This document shows positions 46,206 to 59,075 of a stretch of DNA of 64,000 nucleotides, piece by piece. A program made the position numbers and the translations under genes. Every line of letters starts with the position of its first letter. Position 1 is the stretch's first letter. The DNA is from Corydoras sp. C115 (taxonomy: Eukaryota; Chordata; Actinopteri; Siluriformes; Callichthyidae). The stretch is from contig JAFMOC010000007.1 in the NCBI GenBank assembly GCA_019802505.1, positions 6,662,001-6,726,000 of the forward strand, given 5' to 3'. The notes beneath the pieces were generated by a model, which worked only from the letters and a program-made list of their open reading frames with translations, was not told the origin of the DNA and ran no database searches.

Positions 46206-46473
46206 GACGGCACAGAGGCTTAGTGGTTAGCACGTTTGCTTCTCAGCGCTAGGGATTCCCGGTTCGAATCCCAATCTGGGTGGAGTTTCCATGTTCTCCC
46301 CGTGTCCGCGTGGGTTTCCTCCGGGTTCTCCGGTTTCCTCCCACATGGATCAAGGTCAATTGAATTCTCCAAATTGCCCCATATAGAATCTGTTTGTGTG
46401 TGTCTGTGTGTGTGTGCAGCGATAGATTACCGCGACCCAAGTACAGGATAAAGCGCAAGATAATGGATGGATG
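46206..46473 (+). mobile_element. V-SINE, internally shortened, with 15-bp target duplication
   Basis: It is flanked by exact GAAATATATTATTCA (46191-46205 and 46474-46488). Head and core are intact, but much of the 3' part (the GGGCATGGGGAA region) is deleted. It ends (ATGG)n. Confidence 0.95.
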
Positions 46474-46548
46474 GAAATATATTATTCAAAACAAGATGCA
46501 TCTCAATAATTGAAATGTGGGAGGAACAGTGCATATTGCTCTTAACAC

Positions 46549-46760
46549 ACAGCAGAGTTTGCATATTGTTCACATGTCTGTGTTGGTTTTCTTTGCAGTT
46601 TCCACCCCTATGTGTTCAAATGAATGTGTTTGTCAGTGAGGCTGTCCTGTACAGGACTGATAACCTATTCTAGAGTGTTTCCCCACCTTTTATTTGCTGA
46701 ATGATGTAATAAGCTTCAGGACCCTAGTGATCTTAATTATGAAAAGGGGCATAGACTCTG
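46549..46760 (+). mobile_element. Possible old V-SINE relic
   Basis: CAGAGTTTGCATATTGTTCA and TGTCTGTGTTGGTTTTCTTT match the V-SINE core weakly. The remainder is too diverged to align by eye. Confidence 0.4.
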
Positions 46761-46769
46761 AATTAATGT

Positions 46770-49700
46770 AATGTGTTACTCCTCATTATCATTGTGTAAT
46801 TATTAAGTGAAACAGAAAGTGGTAAAAAAAAATTAATTACTTTTATGAAGATACTTATAAAGCTTTGTAAATAATGTTATTCTAGTGGTACTTGCATATA
46901 TTGTTACTATTCTACTATTCTTCAAGTCATCAAAAGCTTGTACCCTACTTTCATGTAGTAATAAACACAAAATAAACTACTGTAGCATTCATTTGCTAAA
47001 GAGAGCTTCAGTATGATTTCAGATCACAACCTGCATTGGCATGTCAAAATGGCAAGTGATTTTTTAAGCTGCTTGTCTCCTCCAGCAAATAGCCATGTCT
47101 TTGCAATCACACTTCAGGAAGACAGATATGTTTTGACATGTCAGCTGAAGAGTTTTCTGAAAGCATAACAAAGACAGGAAATACTATTAATGTGGCAAGT
47201 CCAACACTGTGTGATATAAAAAAGAGCTTTCAAAAATTATAAATGAGACTGCTTACTGAATTACAACAAAAAAAATTGCTTTATGGGTAGATTCAGAACA
47301 ATAAATGCCGATCATTAACCAAGACCCAAATGATGCATATAAACTTGATTTCTGAAATACTTCTTATGTCGAAATTCTTTGGAGGGGAAAAATCATTCAG
47401 TAACTAAATACATACAGTACAGTAAAGTTTAATTCAATACAATAAATCCTGTTAAGTCTCATTTCCCAGAACAATGATCAGAGGTTCTAGAGGTACTCAA
47501 AATGGTAACTCTGACATCAAAATTTGTGGGATTTTTAGTAAATGACTAATTTTAGTTGTTGTTGTGGTCAATTAAATTAACTTGCAATTATAAGCAGTTT
47601 CTTAGCATTTCATTTCATAAAAGTTCAACAACCACCGATTTACAGACTTTTTTTTTTCTTGGATTGTAAAGCCATTTTTAACGCTTTACAGAGGTTACAG
47701 AGACCTCTCTGCAGTTTTTCTTTGCAGTCACTGTCTTCTCCCAGTGATCCTCTATGGTTCATTCTCTTCATTTATTCTTTTTATTTGCGCATTTTTCAGT
47801 GTGGTTAAAAAGTTTGATGATTGTATATAATGAATAAGAACAAAATACACATGGAAATTTCCATTTGTAATTGTAAATGATATAATAAAATAAACATGCA
47901 AAGTAATGACCATCAGATATACTTTTGACACATTCAGACAGGTTCTGAAATCTGAGTGAGAATCTGTAAGAAGTCCGCAAAATCTTACTCCTCGATGACT
48001 TTCTTAAAACGAGAGGGAAAAAATGTCAGCGGGTGCGAAATGTAGTAAGGAGGGTGGTCCGAGCACACCACATAGAGCTGAGAAAGTATCACACAGTGCT
48101 GTCACATGCAGCAAAATTTACCAGTCTCACAACAGTGTCACTACACAAAGGATGTGCTGCTGCAAATATTTGGAACTTCCAGGTAGAATGTAGGAGTCAT
48201 GGTTTATGTCAGAAATGAATTCTAATGTATGATTCCATTGCAAGCATTATCTTGACCTTTGATTTTTGCAGGTGGCTTTTATGGTTCATGGCAAATAATG
48301 TAACCACCATTTCATTGCCTTTTTGATTATGAATCAAACTGATAATAACAAGTATCATTCCTGGTCACAACCCACTCCAGAAAAGATGGGTTCTTGTTGC
48401 ACTTGACGTCTCTAAATGTCCTGCATCTTTCTCTTTTTCAGGACGTGCAGCATAAATTCTGCACAAATCTTGGATTTACACAATTTTCATAGATAATAAC
48501 TGGCACTCTGCCAATACTAATACAGTTTTTCTAATATATTTTAGTTGAGTCATGCTAAAATGATTCTCACATGCTCTATCATGTTGGTAGTTTTGCTTTA
48601 TGATCTCTGCCCTCACATCATTTCCCTACACTTTCAACATTGGTTCTTTTCCTTCGTATTTTTTATCCAGTTTAAAAACTAAATTTAACATTTTGATTTT
48701 GTTACATTTCTGTTCAACACCACCTTTTTAACAGATTGAATTATATTGGATACAGTTGGCCAATGCCACAATTGAAGTTAGAAAAGACCTGCTTATATTT
48801 TTATGAAATGTATTAAATCAGAGACACATGCATATACACACAAAAATAAACAATTGCCTTTGTAGTTGATGTGGTGATATTTTGAGTTTCCTGTGCTAAT
48901 TTGTGCACTTTGCATACTTCTCCAGGGAAATTTGGCTCTAGCAAATGTGACTATTTGTTTTATTTAAATCAGGCACTAATTTACCAAGTTTGTGTAATTA
49001 AAATATAACACAACAGAGTGGCATTTTATTTAGCAAGTAATTGTCCTGACACTAGGGAACAGGATGTTTTATGCATTCTCTTCAGGAGATTGGGGTAGAA
49101 AAAATAGTTCCTCAGTAATTTGTAGTATGAATTTCAAACAGGGCAGAGTTAATCAGATCTCTGTGGGTGAGAATATCAAATTAACTTTTAACATCATAGA
49201 TGAATGTATAATTACACAATAGATTTTTCAATCTATCAGGCACAATAAAGCTCCTGTTTACCAATAAGTATTTTAATATGAGCAAATCATTTAAGTAATT
49301 TGCATTTAGCTACAATTCAGCAACCCTTTTTGGTACTGTCATAATTAACGCTCATATTTGCATGTTAAAAAAATATTTAAATATAAATTTTTTGAACCTA
49401 TGCAGTCTAGATTCCAAAGCAACTACTGTTTCCAATTGAAAATTGCCTATTAATCACAATTAGCCACTGTAACAAAATTAATTATATTTTAAAGTAGGAG
49501 CTTCAATTTTAGTATACTATATAAAGCCAAGGAAACCGAACTGTTTAAAAGCCCTATAACAGAGGAGAGGCCACGTTTTGTTTTATGACCATCAATGGTA
49601 AAGCTGGTAAAAGAAGTATGTTTAGTGAAAGGAATCTCCTTTTCTTGTGTTTATTGGGATAAGAGTGATGAGTACTTAAACATTAGGACTTTGACACAAT

Positions 49701-50100
49701 CTGGGTTGCACAGCTTGAAATTATAAGCATTTATCCTGAGGCTGAGCTTTACTTTGAATCTTCACTGTTGGGAATCTGCCAGGCAGACCAAAATTGGATA
49801 GGGAGTTGTCAGAGATAGTGGAACATCTTGCTGTTAATGTATTTTGATATTATTGTGTAATTTTTTTTATTACATTTACAATTTCCTCTATTACATGTCT
49901 CAAACTTCAAATTCTGTTTTGCACTCAGTCACATTTAATACAAACAAATAAAAAAAAGTATTTGTCCTGTAAAAGGCACAAACTATTACAACAACAATGG
50001 TCTCTAAAATATATCCAACAATTATTTGTAATAATGCAATGTGATTTATATTTTTCCATAATATAGTTTCCCCATACCATCTACGTGCTGCCCATACAAT
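46770..50100. other. Long unique AT-rich stretch, no gene
   Basis: No repeat family or coding region is recognised over 3.3 kb. The ORF at 48033-48218 has no motif. The stretch 49100-49560 has repeated TAATTA and ATTAATCACAATTAG words and may be conserved. Confidence 0.4.

Positions 50101-50103
<3 letters not shown>

Positions 50104-50136
<33 letters not shown>
50104..50136. repeat. (GT)n microsatellite
   Basis: About 16 units. Confidence 0.95.
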
Positions 50137-50137
<1 letters not shown>

Positions 50138-50604
50138 TATTCTTCTTATTGGTTGGGGAGATGTCAAGCCAGGAGTTGTAAAATAAAAAGGGATTGTCTG
50201 GAAACTGGCTCAAATTAACTTTTCACACATTATCAAATCTTGACAGGCTGTTAAAGCACAGGTATTTTAACATTGCATTTCACTGGTTTTGATGATAAAA
50301 TGTGAGAACGTTAAGTGGCAAGGAACATAAGTACGTAGGGTGTTTTCATTAAAGCATTATCTTGAATAATAGGAGTTGAATTTACTATTATCCAGTACAG
50401 CACCTACCCATTCATATTCATTTATACTACAGGATGGCTAATGTCTCTAAAAGCTGTTTTCTCAGTGGATTGCAGTTTCATTTCAGCTAAGAGATCCAGT
50501 AATCACTTGGGACATTAAAAGCAACTGAAATAGTGTTAAATATAATCCAGAAAATCTATTAAATTAAACAGCTACATACATTGTGATTTCTCTGGTAAAT
50601 AAAC

Positions 50605-50735
50605 TTGCAATGGGCTGGTGACCAGACTAGGTGCTCTCAATGAGCGTTAGTATAGTCTTCAGCAATCCCCATAGACTCCCTCCCCCAGTGACCTAAATAG
50701 GATAAGCAGCTTATATAAAGAATAAATGGATGTTT
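50605..50735 (+). mobile_element. Old SINE 3' end relic
   Basis: GGGCTGGTGACCAGACTAGG, then AGTGACCTAAATAGGATAAG and an AATGGATG-type tail, resemble the 3' part of an older V-SINE-related family. The 5' part is missing. Confidence 0.45.
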
Positions 50736-51039
50736 AATATACTGTCATAATAATGTAATAATAGTATTTTGCGTAACCTCAGCTCTTTAATTTATTTAAA
50801 AAACACATCTGGTAAGCTGTAAAGACAGATGTTTAATATGTACCTGTTTAAATACTTCTTAAACAAAATAATGTACAGTATATGTTTTGTTGCAGACAAA
50901 AGTGAACAGCTCATATATAGTATAAAACCACAGGATTCATGGACATACACAAAAGGTGACGACAAAAAATGGAAAGTGACAGACATCATGACATATGAAC
51001 TTATGTGGTAATAGACACCACCAGCAAAAAATGAATATA

Positions 51040-51380
51040 TTAATTCATTCAGTCATTTTTCTTCCGCTTATCTTCCGGATGGGGATACCCATCCAGGGGA
51101 GAACTTTTCATACATCCCAGACAGGGCGCCATCTATTGCTGGGCACACTCACTCACACAGACACACAATCAATCACACACTACATGGGGCAGTTTAGAGC
51201 ATTTAATTTAATTTGAATAATTTTTTTATGGTTTTGGAGTGTGGGAGGAAACTGGAGACCCCGGAGAAAACCCTCGCGGACACAGAGAGAACATGCAAAC
51301 TCCACTCAGATTTGGATTCAAACCTGGACCCCCCAGCTTTGAGAGGCGAATGCTAACCACTAAGCCACTGTGCTGTGCAC
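51040..51380 (-). mobile_element. Diverged V-SINE
   Basis: A full-length but older copy: tail CAGTCATTTTTCTTCCGCTT, core GTGGGAGGAAACTGGAGACC, head GCTAACCACTAAGCCACTGTG. Possible target duplication AATGAATATA (51030-51039) and AATGAAATATA (51381-51391). Confidence 0.85.
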
Positions 51381-51428
51381 AATGAAATATACAGTGTTCA
51401 TAAAAATATATAAATTTATGCATATCAG

Positions 51429-51718
51429 GCGGCATGGTGGCTTAGTGGTTAGCACGTTCACCTCTCAGCACTAGGGATTCCCGGTTCGAATCCCCATCTG
51501 GGTGGAGTTTCCATGTTCTCCCCGTGTCCGCATGGGTTTCCTCCGGGTTCTCCCACAGTCCAAAAACATGGATCAAGTCAATTGAGTTCCCCATATAGTG
51601 TGTGTATGTGTGAGTGTGTGCCCAGTGATAGGTTGGTGCCCTGTCATGGATGGGCATGGGGAACCCCCCCGCGTCCCTAATATATAGGACAAATCGGAAG
51701 ATAATGAATGAATGAATG
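51429..51718 (+). mobile_element. V-SINE, slightly shortened
   Basis: It has the head GCGGCATGGTGGCTTAGTGG, an intact core and an (ATGA)n tail, with deletions in the middle of the 3' part. It lies 50 bp from the previous copy in the opposite orientation. Confidence 0.92.
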
Positions 51719-51724
51719 TTTATA

Positions 51725-52315
51725 CCCATAACTGTGTTTCTCCTTTCATGACATGTTATTGGAGTGACTATTTTATACTTATGTGCTCACTGATTAACAT
51801 AAACACACACACGAACACACACACAAGAATAGGGCCTAAAAATCTAAAATGCCAAAAGTCATTTAAATTATAATGAAAGTATTTAATATTAGCTATTAAC
51901 TACGGTCATTATGAGCATTTGAACAAGCAAGGTATTTATATATAGTACAAAATTAATTATTTTGATTTTCTTCTTGATTTTCTAACTGCCAGGCTAATCT
52001 GATCTTTAAGGGTCAAATCAAAGAAAATTTAAAAGTTGTGAAAGACCTTTATTTTTAGAGCAAGGTTTGTTCTTTGTGAAATTAACTCTCATGTTTGCAT
52101 CATGTATGTAAGCTGTTAAAAAAATAAAAACTTATTTTTGCTTATTCTTTTACATTTGCCAAATTTTGTTACACTTTAGTTTCTTATTCAGAATTTAAGT
52201 GAACAAACTTGCACAGACCTGTATAGTGTTAATTCTTTATGCAGCTCTTTTTCTTGTATAGCTGTTACTGGGAAATCCTGCCCAGAGGGCATATCATTGG
52301 TTATTAGAAAATCTA
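51725..52315. other. Unique AT-rich DNA
   Basis: Nothing recognised. Confidence 0.5.
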
Positions 52316-52319
52316 CATT

Positions 52320-52690
52320 TCTAATCCTCCTTGACATATTTGATTCACAAGACAAAATGCCGCTGACTCAAAAAAAAAGTGCTATTCTACCAACCTGACC
52401 TAATCTTCCCAAAATGACATGAAGCAAGGACACTTCAGGGAAGAGTTCATTGACGCTTTGCTGAAAATAGCAAAGCAGGGTATATCAGATTAGATGTTTG
52501 GAGGCAAACTATCAAAGCGAGAAGCCCTGTGGCTTTAATAGCTGTCACACAAGCCTCCTTAAACAAGCTGGAAAGCTTGTTGTCACTATAAGGCTCTGAG
52601 TCACTGCGCTGATGGGGCTGCATTGATGTCTGGATTAGGGCACGCCTCTGTGATCAAGTGCTCAAACACTAGATAAAATCGAGAGAAACA
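52320..52690. promoter_or_regulatory. Candidate conserved non-coding block H
   Basis: The longest balanced-composition, non-repetitive stretch in this part. It includes the palindromic CAAGCTGGAAAGCTTG and GATTAG words and no long open frame. Untested for conservation. Confidence 0.28.
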
Positions 52691-52699
52691 ACCTTTAAT

Positions 52700-53746
52700 C
52701 CTTTCAACCTCTCCTTTAAATAGGATTGTAAGAAATATCGTCTCAAATGGCTTCTTTTTACAATGGGCCAATGTTTTAGGATTAATCCATATGACATTTC
52801 AGACATGGATTTGTGTGTGTGTGTGCAAAACGAATCAACTTAGTGTAGCTTGACCATTTTTGGAAGATGTTTACTAGTTGCTCAACTGCTTATTAGTAAA
52901 TAAAAAGAAATAAAATATATTACATTGTATGAATTATAAAACACATATACATTGCAAAGTTTGTGAACCCTTCAGAATTTTCTTTAGTTTTCCATAAATT
53001 TGACCTAATCTTTATTTGAATTTCCAAAATAAATTTTTTATAAATTATAGAAATAATACATAGTAATATCATAACAGTAATATATAGTATGTATAGTATG
53101 TGACAGTTCAGTGGAAGATTTAACACATTTGTTGAAGTGTATTACAGCAAAAACAAAAATAGTTTTTTTTACTGCTACATGAATGGGCTTGTGTAATTAA
53201 TATTTATTAAATTCCAATTGGCTATAACATGTATATGGCTTGCTCAGTGTCACAAAATTAGGTGCGAAATCTATCAAAAGTAAGACTTAAAACATAAAAT
53301 AAACAAAATGTTTATTTATTTATTTATTTATGGCTTTTTTAGTGTTAACTCTATCAGTGTCTTAAGAAAACATAGTGGCAAAATAATGCTAAGTACAGTA
53401 TGTATAAAAAAAAGTATTTTAATTTAGCCTCTTAAATCAAATAACGGCTTCTACATTTATGCAACATTATATGAGAAAACTCAGGAGACTCCAAAGCGTG
53501 CAGATTACTGTGGTCCCAAAAGCAAAGAAAAATTAGGGCAAATCATCTGTTGATCACTGGAAGCAGTGATAATGATCATTCTCATGATAATAGGCTAATT
53601 GGTGAATAAAGAAAAGAGATTTTCTCACTGCTGTAAAACCAGTAAGCTAGTGTGAAATTAACATTTTTAGAAAATTTTATGTAGATGTTTTAATAAGTAT
53701 CAAATCACATAAAAAATGGCCTTATAGACTAGCAAATCTAAATTAG
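52700..53746. other. Unique AT-rich DNA
   Basis: No genes. A small TTTA repeat lies near 53310-53330. Confidence 0.5.
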
Positions 53747-53756
53747 CAAATCTAAA

Positions 53757-54031
53757 ATCCATTATCCATCCATTATCTTCCGCTTTATCCTCTACTAGGG
53801 TCGCGGGGAGGTTCCCCATGCCCATCCAGGAGAGAACGTTTCGGGCACTGGGCAGATACACCCAGGACAGGGCGCCAATCTATCACTGGGCACACACTCA
53901 CACAGACACACACACACTCTCTCCACATGGACACGGGGAGAACATGGAAATTCCGCCCAGATTGGGATTCAAACCGGGAATCCCCAGCGCTTAGAGGCGG
54001 ATGTGTTAACCACTAAGCCACCGTGCCACCC
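53757..54031 (-). mobile_element. V-SINE with 10-bp target duplication
   Basis: It is flanked by CAAATCTAAA (53747-53756 and 54032-54041). Part of the core (the GGTTTCCTC side) is deleted. The head and the CCATCCATT tail are present. Confidence 0.9.
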
Positions 54032-54444
54032 CAAATCTAAATCATGTTGCTAAATTTTTTATACACAACTAAGAACAGCATAGAGTGCACCCTTTGTTTT
54101 ATTAAAAATGCTCTTCAGAAGACGGTAAAAATAAATTCATAAAACAAATAGCAAGGGTAAATATTTGACATTAACCTAAACTGTAGTACACACGCATAAT
54201 CACACTGAATTTACACTTACTGTGTTAACCCCCTTCTCCCTCCACCATCACTACCACACACAGCAGTGAACACAAAACATGTGGACATGTGAACACAATG
54301 CATTGTGGACCGCAAATAAATAAACTTCTTTCCAGACAATCCCATATGCCCCCCAGCAGTGCACATATTGCCCGAATATAATAACATTTAATCATTGAAA
54401 AGACTTAAGTGGCGTTATTTAGGACCCACCTTCCCATTTTGGTG

Positions 54445-54520
54445 GTCAATTGGTTTAAATCCCTAGTCATGCAATTGACACCTCAACACCATAACCACTG
54501 AGCTACCATTGCCCTCGAGC
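54445..54520 (-). mobile_element. tRNA-like SINE head fragment
   Basis: On the minus strand it reads GGTAGCTCAGTGGTTATGGT and later GGGATTTAAACC, positioned like the A and B boxes of a tRNA-derived SINE. No tail is recognisable. Confidence 0.45.
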
Positions 54521-54529
54521 TGGTATAAG

Positions 54530-55665
54530 TAAGAAAATAAATTCATATTTGAGTATTATCATAAGTAGTTTTCACATAAACCATTGTGTTTTTAGCATAA
54601 GGAATCAGCATGAATTTTTATAAAACTTTTCTTAAAGACTTTTTTCTATAATGTTATGGTAACTAATTCAATTGTTATCCATTACCCACTGCCTCCTAAC
54701 TTAAGGACTTCTTGGAATACAGATATCCATTTTATACAGCATCATAAATCTTTAAGGAGCCATTACATTATCCTTTGTCTCCCTCTTTTGGAGCTGCAAT
54801 ATCTAATCAGTTAATAAATATTTTGTATTCCGTTTTTCCAAGGAACAATGATGTGTAATATACAAAATTTCTATATAATGACTAAAAAGATTGACATTAT
54901 AGAACCGCACATTTCAATACGAAATAAACATTAAACATTTAAATAGACCTTATATGATGCTCAAAACACGTGCAAGCCTATCCCAAATCTGGCATCATTA
55001 ATCATTTGTTTGAATGGTGGTATTGTGAACGCAGGGGGTTTCTGATTATGTCCTGAAGTCCTGATTAAAGCCTAGCTTGGGCCTAGCTGGGTGTCTGCCC
55101 TGGTGATTATGTCGCCAGCACCAAGTGTGACTACTTCAAATCAGCTTGGAGCTCTGCAGTTTAAAAAAATGCATAAAATGTCTTGGGTCACTAAATGTGG
55201 CTACTTATGTTTTGGACAACATAACAGAGGTCACAAATCATATTCAGCTTCCCTCTTGCTTCAAAAATTCTATTTGACTCTATTATCCATATATTTAAAA
55301 TTGAGTATGAACTTTGTCAGAGAGATGGTGCTGAGTACATTAGAACGTGTGTCCTATCAGCATACTGAAGAAATACGTACATAGTGAGTAATACACAAGA
55401 ATAAAGGCTTACAAGGTTAATATTAACCAGCATCTAATATTAACCAGCATTTAGAATTATTTTTCTGAACAATTTAATTCAGAAATAGGTTATTTTTTTA
55501 CAGCTTTTCTTTGTCTTTGTTGATTTGCATGTGCATGCTTGATAGACACGGCTTATCATCATGGTCAGTTGTAAAATTCAGGGCAACCAGCAGCTGTATG
55601 ATATTGCACAAATTAAACAATAACTTCAGAATAGAATCATAAGAACTAAATATACCAAATAATAT
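54530..55665. other. Mostly unique DNA
   Basis: No gene is recognised. The stretch 54990-55160 is more GC-balanced. The ORF at 55091-55384 is motif-free. Confidence 0.4.
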
Positions 55666-55672
55666 AGTCTAA

Positions 55673-57085
55673 TTAGCTGATATCGAGAAATATTGATTCA
55701 ATTGTCTGGGGTAAAGCAGTCACAGCAAAAAATAATCTGATGGCCTGTGTGACAAAAGACTTCCTGAACCTGTCAGAGGAGCAGGACTGGGACAATAGTC
55801 TGCCACTAAAAGAGCTCCTTTGCCTGATGATGGCGCTGTGCAATGAGTGATTTGCATTGTCCATGATGGTCAGCAGTTTACTGAGGGTCCTTCACTGTGC
55901 CAATGATGTTACAGTCTCCACATCTGTTCTGAGCACCGAACCATCTTCCCTTACCAGTCTGTGGAGCCACCGAGCATCCTTTTTCTTAATGATACTTACC
56001 CAAAATACCACTGCACAGAAGAGTACGCTCGCCACCACGAACTGGTAGAATATCCGCAGGAGTTCCTTGCAGATTCTGAAGGACCCAAGCCTCCTCAGGA
56101 AGTAGAGCCTGCTCTGTCTCTTAGTGAAGATGGTGTAACTATTTTCCAACCAGTCCAGTTTGTCATCCAGGTGTATTCCTAGAAATTGTAGGTTCTGACC
56201 ATGTCCACATCCACACCCGCAGTAGATCCATGTAACCAGAGTTCACCTCCCTCTCCTTCACCTTGTCTCTCAGTATGAGGGGCTAGATGGTGTTATCTTC
56301 CACATGATAGGTTCCTTCCCAAGATGCAGGCTCAGGTTGGATATGTGTTAAAGGGGCTCCTCCAGTTGGGTGGCGCATGCTCTGAGCATTTTTAGAAACA
56401 CCTTGTCTGGACCTGCTGTCTTCCTCAACACTTCCCTGACTCGGCAGTGAAGGCGGGGGGACTGTGGTTGTGGATGTTTATTCCGGCTGGTTGTAAGGAT
56501 GTTGCTAGTGTTGTTGTGTGAGATGATCAGCTGCTGGGTGTGCTGATGTTGCTGGGGTGCTGATAGTGATGAGGTGACAATTGTTGCAGGAGAAAGGTAA
56601 GCAGAGGAGGGGGCAGGAATAGCAGGACAATGAAACTGGTTATACAAGTAGCAGGACAATCAAGACCAGACTCTGATTGGGTGCATGGTGGTGGGCTGCT
56701 TCATTACCAGTAGTTTGCACTGAGGCTGGAGGAAAACGAGCTTTTGGTCAGATTTCCCCAACAGCGGAAATGAAGTTGCCCTTGGTGAAGGGCAACTTCA
56801 CCAAGGGCAACTTGATGAAGGTCTTGATTTTCCTGGTGGGACAGTTTACGATCTGGTTAAAAGCAGGAAAAGTGGAGTCCAGTGTGACAGAGATCGTCTG
56901 AGAGTCACCCGAGATTGCGAAGAAAGCCCAAGAGTGTTGTGTCTGTAGCGTCGCAAGTGAAAGAGTTGAGTGAATGACGTCAGACGCCGTCTGCACATCA
57001 GCATGTTGAGGAATATAAACACAGACAGAAATGGCGTGAATGAACTCCCTAAACATGTAATACGGTCTGAGACTCATCACTAGCA
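55673..57085 (-). mobile_element. APE-type LINE, decayed, endonuclease to RT end
   Basis: Read on the minus strand, this non-LTR retrotransposon keeps pieces of its ORF2 in order. The apurinic-type endonuclease end has AISGDS and VNCPTRK (about 56912 and 56840). Next is the RT start with KTAGPDKV (about 56422-56399). The core holding the catalytic Asp pair is missing. Then comes the C-terminal part, RQSRLYFLRRLGSF (about 56119-56078) and SGRLLSQSCSSDRFRKSF (about 55804-55751). Frameshifts and stops separate all of them. The clade looks like jockey/CR1-type but cannot be fixed by eye. Confidence 0.82.
56773..56813. repeat. Perfect 16-bp-arm hairpin
   Basis: GTTGCCCTTGGTGAAG (56775-56790) and its reverse complement (56796-56811) enclose GGCAA. 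It lies in the LINE relic, where the endonuclease sequence degenerates. Confidence 0.9.
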
Positions 57086-57089
57086 GTTC

Positions 57090-57540
57090 ACCTCTGATGT
57101 CTATGATAATTTAGTAGCTTGGATTACAAATTGGCATGTCTACAGGTGTGTCTAATAAGACTGAATTGAAACTATTCTGACTTTAGTCGCGAGGTGGCGA
57201 CAAATAAAAAGAAGTAAATAGAAACGTGCTGTTGAACAGTGGGGCTTGTTCCATTCCCTATAACTATGCTCAGATTTCTGCTAAAATCTGACTTTTATGT
57301 AAATCCTAAATGGAGATATAGAGAACCCAATTTCACAAATTTGAAAACAACAATATACTATGTGATTTATTGAGGAAAACTATCTGATGCCTTTACCATG
57401 TAAGTGGCTAAAAAATTTACGAGATTTAAATCATTGGAATAACATTGTGGTGTGTGTACCACGTTTTATTTAAGAGAGTCTGTCAGGCTGGTCTTCTAAA
57501 CATGTTAATGCAAAAATAAAAGAGATTGCTATAGACAGTA
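57090..57540. other. Unique AT-rich DNA
   Basis: Nothing recognised. Confidence 0.45.
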
Positions 57541-57549
57541 CAAAATAGA

Positions 57550-57680
57550 CTATACTCTCTCAATTTGTAATGAGCCCTTCCCTTTGCAACTTGGTCCTGG
57601 ACTTCCTGACCATCAGGTCGCAGTCTGTGAGGATCCACAACACCACAACACCTCCTCCTCCACCAAATGTCATATTGTGA
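57550..57680 (+). pseudogene. LINE RT fragment, opposite orientation
   Basis: The plus strand reads LDFLTIRSQSVRIHNT (about 57597-57644), a segment typical of the RT of APE-type LINEs, between fingers and palm. It is about 500 bp from the minus-strand LINE relic and probably a related family, but points the other way. Confidence 0.6.
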
Positions 57681-57704
57681 AGTTTGCACAACACAATATA
57701 TATA

Positions 57705-57850
57705 TGGGTGGGCAGATACACCCAGGAAAGGGCGCCAATCTATCGCTGGGCACACTCACTCACACAGACACACACACAAACAATTTAGAGAATTCAATTG
57801 ACCTTGATCCATGGACTTTTTGGACTGTGGGAGGAAACCGGAGAATGCGG
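57705..57850 (-). mobile_element. V-SINE internal fragment
   Basis: It contains GGGCAGATACACCCAGG, GGCGCCAATCTATCGCTGGG and GTGGGAGGAAACCGGAGAA. Both the tail and the tRNA head are missing. Confidence 0.85.
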
Positions 57851-57859
57851 ACACATGAA

Positions 57860-58700
57860 AAGATATAAGAACATGAAAAGATATAAGATATATTTAAGAT
57901 AATGAATTAAGATTATCTCAGTTATCTAAGTGGGACATGTTATTAATATTAGGACCATATTTACAAACATATTTCTAAAGTATTTTTACAGTGATTTGTT
58001 GCACCAACCACATTTTTGCACTTTCCAATAAGGCAAAGATGGAGTCAAAGTTCTAGTTGCAGATTGCAGATAATTTGCAGACAGTTGGTTCCTGCTGACT
58101 CTAGATGGTTGATATGCATTCTTATCTAGACAAACATCCCATCAGCACTATTATGTGACATCATCCAGTGCAGCATCCTTTAGCTTTCAGAAAGCTATTT
58201 ATGATAAAATATGAATCAAGTATAAATTTACTATGTATATAGGAAATATTAGGCTTTGTTCCTAAAACAAAACATCAATGATTGCTTCAAACCCTCGTTT
58301 TCTCATATTCTAAACATTGAACTGGGAGAAGTAAAATGTGAGATTTAAGTTGCTGATATAGTCACCCTGTAATTACATGTGGGGCTGTGACACACACCTC
58401 CCCCAAGTCTCCAGGGAAACACTTGTAAAGGATAAAGGAAGTCAGAAAAAGCCTCAAGGTAAAAACAAATGGGGGGGGGGGCTGTTGATTTTGGGGGTAG
58501 GGGTGAGGGAAACGGACAGCAAACGGCCTCGACACAAGTTTCAGCCATGCTGCAAAAATCTTGGTTGACTAGGCACTTTTCCATGTCATTACTAGCCAGC
58601 AGGTGGTGCATCTGTTCTGAACATAACAGCCACAAACAAAATTGGTTCATCCAAGAAAATAGTGAAGCACCCCAGCTTTGCAAGAATTGTCTCTTCTATC
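57860..58700. other. Unique DNA
   Basis: A G10 run lies at about 58471-58480. The overlapping ORFs at 58345-58683 (-) and 58469-59008 (+) are discussed with the LINE scrap; no other domain is seen. Confidence 0.4.
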
Positions 58701-58795
58701 TACCGCAATCTGGGAAGTGCTTTTGTTCCCAAAAGGCCAACACAGAGAGGATGAGGAGGAGTTTCCTTCCACATGCTATTTATGTCTTTTATAAA
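58700..58795 (+). pseudogene. Possible LINE ORF2 C-terminal scrap
   Basis: Within a plus-strand open frame, ERMRRSFLPHAIYVFYKH (about 58745-58798) resembles the last residues of APE-type LINE ORF2 proteins, which end in a basic (R/K)SF-PxAI block. The rest of the 179-codon frame has no such signal. Confidence 0.35.
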
Positions 58796-58799
58796 CATA

Positions 58800-59064
58800 T
58801 ATTACAAATTAAAATACACTGGACTATATGCATATACAGTACCAACAACAATTTTAAAATATTGCACATTTCTTTTGTGAAAACATTTAAACATTTGTTT
58901 AATAGACAAAAGGACAAAAATATATTCTTCAAAGATGTTCTTAGTGCTTTCAGTGATAAACACTTGGTTTTCCCAGTGATAAAAACTGAAAAAATCTGTT
59001 TACTGTAAACAAATTTAGGAAGTGTTGACATTAATACACCTAGAAAAAATAGCATATAACTTAA
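58800..59064. other. Unique AT-rich DNA
   Basis: Nothing recognised. Confidence 0.45.
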
Positions 59065-59075
59065 CCACTAACTAA

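Noticed and set aside
48033..48218. Plus-strand ORF with a basic N-terminus at 48.0 kb
   Set aside because: It is 61 codons with no motif, no splice or promoter context, and a length expected by chance.
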